From NCBI GenBank assembly GCA_025024175.1, contig QCXZ01000064.1, forward strand, positions 54,333,325 to 54,397,324: a DNA stretch of 64,000 nt, in the 5' to 3' direction. The DNA is from Rhyzopertha dominica (taxonomy: Eukaryota; Arthropoda; Insecta; Coleoptera; Bostrichidae). Of the stretch, positions 57,378 through 64,000 are shown in pieces. Both the position numbers and the translations under genes were made by a program. Position 1 is the stretch's first letter. Each line of letters opens with the position of its first letter. The notes beneath the pieces are model-generated. The model ran no database searches. It worked only from the letters and a program-made list of their open reading frames with translations, and was not told where the DNA came from.

Positions 57378-59574
57378 TTTGCGTTTGTTTCTCTATTGCA
57401 GATCAAATCACAATGATGTAATTATTATGTTTAACAGGTTTGTACGAAAATTTTGACGTTTTGTTTTGTTCTACGTGTTTCTGCATCATATGTTTATATC
57501 TAGAACATGTCACTTGTCAGTGTCATATGTCATATGTCTTTACAACCCAGCGCCATTGCCAATGTCTCAGAAATATAACTAAAAAATTTTCATAAAAGTT
57601 TTCGAGAAAGTAACATCTGAGAGAAAGTGAGCTTTTTTCATGCGGAGTTTTTATTTACGTTGAGAAATCGGATAATGTACATGAAAAGTTTTGCTGAGAA
57701 TTCTTCGACTGCGAATATATTTTTATTAGTGTGTTCATAGTATAATACACCTGTGACGTTTTTTCTAGGTAGTTTATTCTTTGCCCTGTAAAACCCAATA
57801 CGTACCGAAGCTTCTGTGCTGATTTTTCGTTTAAATAAAGCCTTACTTATACAGAGTGAACTAGTTTTTGTGTGTTATCTCTCGTTATACTCGAAATAGT
57901 CATTATCTTTAAGAACATGAAGATTCGTTAATTCTACATTCTACAACATGGATTTTCTTGATTATCAATTAACACGTAAACTACCTGCACTTAAAGTCCG
58001 ATTTCGACAGTTGAAGGTTGAAGATTGGATATAATATTTCACTATGTATATACAGCTGGCAACACAGCTATGGCGTCCGTGGTTAAACGTGATAGGTTCC
58101 CGTTGTTTGGTCGGGGAAGTCGTTATTGGTAGTTTACATAGGTAGTTTAAAAATTAATGTAAAATATACAATGACATCGTTACTTAAATGAAAAACAAAT
58201 ATTTTCTAACAGGTTTTAACTTTTAACACAAAAATGCAACATTTGCTTACCGAGTAGGTATATGGACATCTTATCGCAAAAAGTATGTATAATTTACATC
58301 TACAAGTTAATTTATACATATAGTCAGTAAGGTACTTCAGGTATAGGACGTCCTTTATTGTTGAATGTTTCTTTCCTGACACAAAATAAGTAAAATGAAT
58401 ACAAGAAATCGTAAGCATTTTAATTCCGTAGGTGTATTGTAATATTTAGACGTAATTCACTTCCTAAATAAATTTTAAATAACATTTCAAATGAAATAAA
58501 TTTTAAACATTTCTGATTTTGTGAAATGATTTTTCTTTATGTGCTACTGAAAATTTCTGAAAAAAGAGATTCAAATCGGAGAGTTTGAATTTCAAAAGCA
58601 TTAATTGCACATACCTTGATCGTTTCAAAGGGAATGCTACAAACGCAACACTGTTACTTCAAAGATTGCCATGTCTAAAAATAGCGTTGTTAAAATACGA
58701 AACTCCCGTTTCCCAAAAAATAAGACATGTACGTCTCTGGAAAAGAACTCCACAATAATAAATGATAAAATAGTGCACAAAAAGAAAATTCTATGTTTAA
58801 AGAAATTGTTTAAACTTGTGTCAAGTGAGATCTAAATGATGTAGTTTCGGAAGAATCCAGTATGTTTCAGATATGGAAATCAGCCAGCAGGTTAAGAAAG
58901 ATCGATCCTCATATTTAGGATATTCTGATTTAAAAAAATGCACTATAGCCCTGTCAAGTGAATGGAGCTCCATCTTGTTAAAATCACATGGAACATAATA
59001 TTGAAATATTTAGCAATGAAATTCAAAATATAAAGTCTTATAAAATAAAATATTTTCTTGGGAAAACGGCAAGGGTGCTTGGGTTAAATTAAGAAATGGA
59101 TTTTTTAACTATGTCTGTCTATATTTCGAGCCAAAATCTTATATATATTGACATAAAGTTTTAACATTGTCAAAGTTTTCATTATCAAGGTTGATATCTT
59201 CAAAATATCTTTTACCAGGAGAAATATCTGTTAAAACGATAATAGAATTTGATAATCATTTATGACGCTCAAGTCGACTACCATCAGCTGTTAACTCCTC
59301 AAAGCACATCATCAGTGCATTAGTCATTAATGCTGTACTGGCTGGTAGATTTTGTTCTGAATACTATTCAGCTACCCTAATTTTAATAGCCTATAGAAGC
59401 TATACTCAATTAGCCACTGGCCTCTGCACTGGGGTTAGTCAAATATAACAGCATTTCCACCTGCCCAGCGGCTCTTGTATATGTTACCTTTGAATATAGA
59501 ATGTTACATTCTATATTCAAAGATGTTACGCAATACAAGGCAATACATGCCTAAACATCTTCCCCTGTGCCTGG
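57378..59574. other. HRD1 upstream region and AT-rich intergenic DNA
   Basis: The first few hundred bases next to the HRD1 start should hold its promoter; CATATGTCATATGTC repeats lie at about 57520-57540. Beyond that nothing is recognised until a perfect palindrome at 59488-59522. Confidence 0.4.
59488..59522. repeat. Perfect 35-bp palindrome
   Basis: CTTTGAATATAGAATGT and its reverse complement are separated by a single T. It lies just ahead of the tandem repeats that precede the Penelope element. Confidence 0.8.
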
Positions 59575-60080
59575 CTTCGTTAGATAAACCTACCATTACT
59601 CGCGTTTTCATCTTCATATGCACTTGAACCTATTAGATAAACCTAGCATTTGCCAGATGTAATTCAGTCAGCGTCAGTTTAGATAGCGCAATACATGACC
59701 ATTGCACTAGGTTCCGAAAGATAAATTGAAATTTAGATGATAAACAAGATCCATCCTTCTAACCGATAAATCTAACACTTTCTTAATGAAACTCGGTATT
59801 TCCCTTCTGCATGGCGTTGACAGACTATAATGATACCCTATAGAAGGCAATACGAGCGTATTCACATTCGTACACACTTGGATCCGTTAGATATGCTAGA
59901 TACAATTTTCGTGTCGGTTTGTATAACGCAATGTATGAGAACTGCACTTGATTCCGAAAGATAAATTGATCTTTAGGTGACAAACTAGATCCATCCATCT
60001 AACCGATAAGTGCAATGCTTTGCTAATGAAACTCAGTATCCCTTTTCTGCATGGCGTTGTCATACCATAATGATATACCG
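59575..60080. repeat. Tandem direct repeat of about 240 bp, two diverged units
   Basis: 59575-59835 and 59865-60080 share TTCCGAAAGATAAATTGA, then GATCCATCC.TCTAACCGATA and TCTGCATGGCGTTG, at an offset of 240 bp. They also share weaker upstream matches such as CGTTAGATA and GCGCAATACATGA/ACGCAATGTATGA. They end close to where the Penelope coding remains begin. Confidence 0.75.
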
Positions 60081-60094
60081 AATGACACGAACCA

Positions 60095-61250
60095 GTGAAC
60101 TCGCAATTACATCTTTTGATTAGGTCACATACAAACAGATATATACATCCGAGGCGCTGCCATTTCTCCTCTACGGATTGCCGAAGCCTACTTAGTCCTG
60201 TAGTAGCCAATCTCTTCGCGGAGAAATTTGAGGAAGAAGTTTGGAGCCACGAAGAACTGGAGAACTTCCTAACCCACCTAAACAGCACACATCCGAGCAT
60301 CCAATTCACCATTGAGAAATTCTGGTCACTAGACGTATTAATGAGGAACTGGGCCATCAGGTACAGAGAAAACTGGGATCGCTATCTGAACAAGACTTCC
60401 ATCACCATCCAAGCCAGAGAAAGGGTATCAAGACCTTAGTTAAACGCGCAAAGAGGATCAGTGAACCCGAACATCTACAAGATGAACTCAACCACCTACA
60501 TCGAGCTCTGCGATTAAACGGATACACCAGTAAAGGCCTTGTATACAGCACAGTATCATTACACAAGAGGAACCGACACTCATGGGGAAGGCTTTATTTT
60601 CCTACATCAAGAACATCAAGGATCGCACCGGGAAGATACTCAAGGCACACCCCGTTTCAACGGTTTATCAGCCCGCTAGAAAAGTACAGAGTATGTTCAC
60701 CTGTGTCAAATATAAACGGAACCCCTTGACATACGGTGGAGTTTACCTTATACCATATATTTGAGAACAAGTATTTATAGGGAGCATGAGAGGAGGCGCC
60801 AACACCAGAATAAAGGAGTACAAGACATTTCCAAAAGATCGGTAGTCGCTGAGCAAGCATTACAACAGGGACACAACATCAAGTTCGACGAAACTCATAT
60901 GCATAGTACCACTAAGCCTTACAACAAGCGCCTACACTTAGGATCAGTCGAAATACACAAACACGATAACTTTAAACGAAAAGAAGAGACATGAAGATCT
61001 TCAAAACTTCGCTACGCCCCATGAAAAAACTTCCTAACCAGTACATAGCTACGCACCAGTGAACCGGAACGGCGACAATAAGCATACAGTCAGCAGTCAG
61101 TGTGCTAACCGCGACGTGTACGTCGACGACCATAAGCTCGCCACTGGAGATGCCTGCCACAGTAGCAGGCGAAACGTCTGGAGAAAGAAGATGAAGACAG
61201 CGACCACGACCATCCGGTCGTGATAGCTTAAGCCAATAAAAGATTAATCT
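60095..61250 (+). pseudogene. Penelope-like retroelement (RT, linker, GIY-YIG, tail)
   Basis: Successive blocks on the plus strand are LSPVVANLFAEKFEEEVWS (RT), LNSTHPSIQFTIEKF, TLVKRAKRISEPEHLQDELN-like, LNGYTSKG, FSYIKNIKDRTGKILKAH, GGVYLIPY (GIY-YIG start) and LHLGSVEIHKHDNFKRKEE. The tail near 61130-61225 reads MPATVAGETSGEEDEDSDHD. This order is that of Penelope-like elements. Internal deletions remove the RT catalytic centre, and frame breaks are frequent. It is G+C-richer than its surroundings. Confidence 0.85.
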
Positions 61251-61481
61251 TAGAAATCTACCATACCAACAAGATTAAAAATACCGTAAATAAAAAATCT
61301 GACACCCAATATCTCAGCAATATCTACACATACTAGTTATCACAGGAAATTTCGCAAAAACAAATTAATTTGACATCAGCAATTTAAGCTTTTCCTCTTA
61401 AAACTTTTGTTCGTACATGCTATTGCACAAGTAGTATTGATGCACTGTTACAACAATTCAGATTTATTAATATTCAGTCGC

Positions 61482-62549
61482 TTATTCCTTTACATACTGA
61501 ACTCTTACAAAATTATCATTGCCAACAATCATGTAGCGGTCTTCCCTGAAGGTCATTACATGGGTATATCGTCGCTTGACGCATTCATCTCGTAATTTAA
61601 CGATGACGGAAGGTATATAGGCAACCTGTGCTTGGTCTGCCAGATCCTTGTAATAAGCATTTTGGTATGAGCCCATTTTGTGGGCCTGTCTTTTGGAGTA
61701 ACCTGAACTATAGCGCCGATACATATCTTCTTCAGTATCTTGCAGCATAATCTCGGTCGACGGTAATGCCATCTTGCCGTCCAGGTATTTTACGAAAAAT
61801 TGAGCCTGCAATGTTAAACGCATTAGAAAAACACTTACTATTTAAGGTACAACAAAGTTGGTTATCCTTGAATTCCTGAAAGTGAAAATAAATAATTTTT
61901 AACACTTGTCTACTAGGACTAGTTTTGCCCGTGTTGGAGCTCTTCAGGCAAGGTTACCGAATGAATTGACTAAAGCAGAGAGATGTTAAAGAGTAGATGG
62001 TTATAGCTCGCAGAGAGGTTTCTCCGGTGCCATCGACAGGAATTTGCACTGGTCATAAGTGGTTACCACAGTTGTAACTCAACCAGCATGCAGAGTTCCG
62101 CTTATGTGGTACCGAGAGTACTAGTTTTCTTTAACATATACTCCTGTTTGTTCTCTTGAATGCCTACCTGCAAGTCAAAGAGAGGAAAAGCACAGACATC
62201 ATAAGGAATACCTATAAAACACATTGTAGGTCTTCTGATGTGTACCATATGTTTGTATAAAGGTTGAACGTAATTGTCATCTATTGCAATTCCGCATGAA
62301 TCATCCAGGAATGGAAAGCCGTAATTATAACCTGGTATTAGAGTAGAATTTTTTCTTAGAAAAAGAGTTCACCTTAACATGAAGCTGGTACTTACCTGTG
62401 CACAATATTATGTCGTCAAAGCGACAACAAGTATCGTCCACAAATTGTACTTCTTCCTCATCTTTGATACATTTAACGTCTGGCTTTATTTCTACGTTAG
62501 CGGGGTACTCTACGTTTTCAGCTTCTTTTATATGATGGCTTAAAATTAC
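61482..62549 (-). CDS. Flavin-containing monooxygenase, last three exons
   Basis: Exons 62396-62549, 62168-62331 and 61482-61805 join in phase and give the C-terminal 213 residues. They contain VILSHHIKEAENVEYP, then RFDDIILCTGYNYGFPFLDD (the FMO FATGY-type motif, here LCTGYNY), IRRPTMCFIGIPYDVCAFP, AQFFVKYLDGKMALPS and the C-terminal QAHKMGSYQNAYYKDLA. These match insect FMO-2-type proteins, which oxygenate soft nucleophiles using FAD and NADPH. The FAD and NADPH GxGxxG motifs belong to exons beyond 62550 and are not found in the remaining 1.45 kb. The gene either continues outside the window or has lost its front. All three acceptors and both internal donors are canonical, which favours a live gene. 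Confidence 0.88.
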
Positions 62550-64000
62550 CTGCGCCAATAAGGAATTGTGTTATTGAAGTGTATAATGAACTAGTTTTGA
62601 GACGTTGATATGTCAGATACGCGTCATCACTTTGTCGAATTTACAGAATATACAGTTTTAAACTTATGGTTTTCGATACAGGAATTATAAGATCCAATGC
62701 ATTATGCATTATTTAGGCATAATACTGCCGTTTTAGTTGAGGTATAGCAAGTCAAAACCTGTCGCTCAAGCAAGAACATAAAGTGCCCATTTTATCAATT
62801 TAAATAAGAAAGTAACGGCAGTTACAATAACAGTACGTAATAATACAAACACAAAATTAGTATTAATCTATTTATGGTGAAGATTGGCAGATTGGCATTT
62901 ATGTATTCAGGTTTAAGGTACTAGCTGTTTGCCAAGCTAGAAAGCTGCCTTGCAGCCCTATTCCTTAAATAATTCAAAAATTTTAAGAAAATTATCTTTT
63001 TGAAATTGCTACAATTAATAATTGATTTGTTCACATTGAGCTTATCTAACTAAAAAGATTTATTGCGAAAGCAAATTCGATAGATTATCGCAATAAAACT
63101 TGATCAGATTCTTAGGTAGGAGTACCAAATCAGCACCAGTGTGATCTTTGAGGACCGAACAAAGTAATGCTTCTTTGGCGCTGGATAGTTTTTAGTCACA
63201 TGACAACTCATCGATTTGTTCTGCAATTTTTGAAACATGGATCATCTCTCAACCATAAGCTAAACAGTTGTTTCAATTACAATATCCTCGAAGTTTTTTT
63301 GCATTATTTCTGTTAGCAGTATGGTGATCGAGGTCATCAGAACAGCAGCGCGAGCTCACCAGTTGTGGCGTGTTGTTACTTCAGGCGGGGAGACTTGACG
63401 AAGACGCCGAAGAGTTTATGTACATACATGTACATATATCAATTAGGGGGGAAGAGGGGAGCCAAGTTTAACGTGACGTTCACGAAACAACAATAAACAA
63501 ATCCCTCGCAATTGATCCCAGGTTAAAGATTCCGCGCGAATAATTGGAAGTAATTGAGTGCCTCTCTGGCTCTGTGGAGACGGGTCGGGGTTATCAACAA
63601 ATTAACCAAATTATTCCGGAAGAAATGTGAGCGCCACTTGATTTATTTACCNCCAAAATATTTATAAATAACAAAAACCAAGAAAGTTGAGTGGAAATTC
63701 AATCACTAGAAGAGCTAAACTGCCTAAGTGTCGCTAATTTACCCACAAATATCACTAAAATCTCCAAAACACCACCCTAAGTGATCCAACCGCAACTGTA
63801 AGAGACGAATAAAAAAACGTACAGTTTCACCCAAAAGCAACAGAAGACTTATTGTCAGACGTGCGAATACAAAATTAGAAATGAATTAATATATTAAAAT
63901 GCAAGACGATTATTGAAATAAAATACACGCAATAAAATAACAAGGTAAGTATCCTTAAAATTTTTAAAGCTTATTGGATTAATAAGGTAAGTATGCGTTC
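62550..64000. other. FMO intron or upstream region
   Basis: No further FMO exon was found on the minus strand. The part at 63320-63620 is clearly richer in G+C than its surroundings and could be a promoter or untranslated exon. On the plus strand two donor-like sites (AAGGTAAGTA) occur at about 63942 and 63986. No coding frame is supported. Confidence 0.35.

Overview
The window is AT-rich nuclear DNA from an insect, most likely a beetle. The spliceosomal introns, the protein resemblances and the mix of transposons all fit, but species cannot be told from the sequence alone. Nine conserved or plausible protein genes could be joined exon by exon with agreeing intron phases, and transposon remains fill most of the rest. 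Isolated N bases occur, several of them inside exons.

Layout. 1-2403: the 5' part of a Ty3/Gypsy (mag-like) retrotransposon on the minus strand, with an open Gag-Pol frame, primer-binding site and short LTR. 2440-5485: a decayed DIRS-type (tyrosine-recombinase) retroelement ending in a perfect 73-bp inverted repeat. 6019-11015 (-): an unrecognised multi-exon gene carrying a foldback element in its intron. 11566-14114 (+): dysbindin, sharing a divergent promoter with that gene. 14573-23008 (-): PHAF1 (C16orf70/UPF0183) in eight exons, one intron only 52 nt long. 25254-31776 (-): METTL3, the m6A methyltransferase, in three exons with LINE-filled introns. 32297-32670 (+): LYRM4/ISD11. 32832-40211 (-): NOL6 (Mat89Ba) in nine exons. 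40865-41729 (+): TM2D1. 43389-44783 (-): a Tret1-type sugar transporter. 47816-57377 (-): HRD1/synoviolin in five exons, one intron holding an odd composite Tc1 element. 59575-61250: tandem repeats followed by a Penelope-like element. 61482-62549 (-): the last three exons of a flavin-containing monooxygenase whose 5' part lies outside the window.

The host genes are housekeeping and trafficking genes with no shared pathway: RNA methylation (METTL3), ribosome biogenesis (NOL6), Fe-S assembly (LYRM4), ER-associated degradation (HRD1), autophagy (PHAF1), endolysosomal trafficking (dysbindin). Three pairs are divergent over about 0.5-0.65 kb (unknown gene/dysbindin, METTL3/LYRM4, NOL6/TM2D1), so shared promoters are likely.

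No convincing new multi-gene system was seen. The best leads are the unrecognised gene at 6019-11015, the composite Tc1 element with 460-bp inverted arms at 52527-54418, the DIRS end with a perfect 73-bp inverted repeat carrying a splice-donor-like core, the foldback element with a pre-miRNA-like hairpin at 7960-8465, and the Penelope-associated tandem repeats at 59575-60080.
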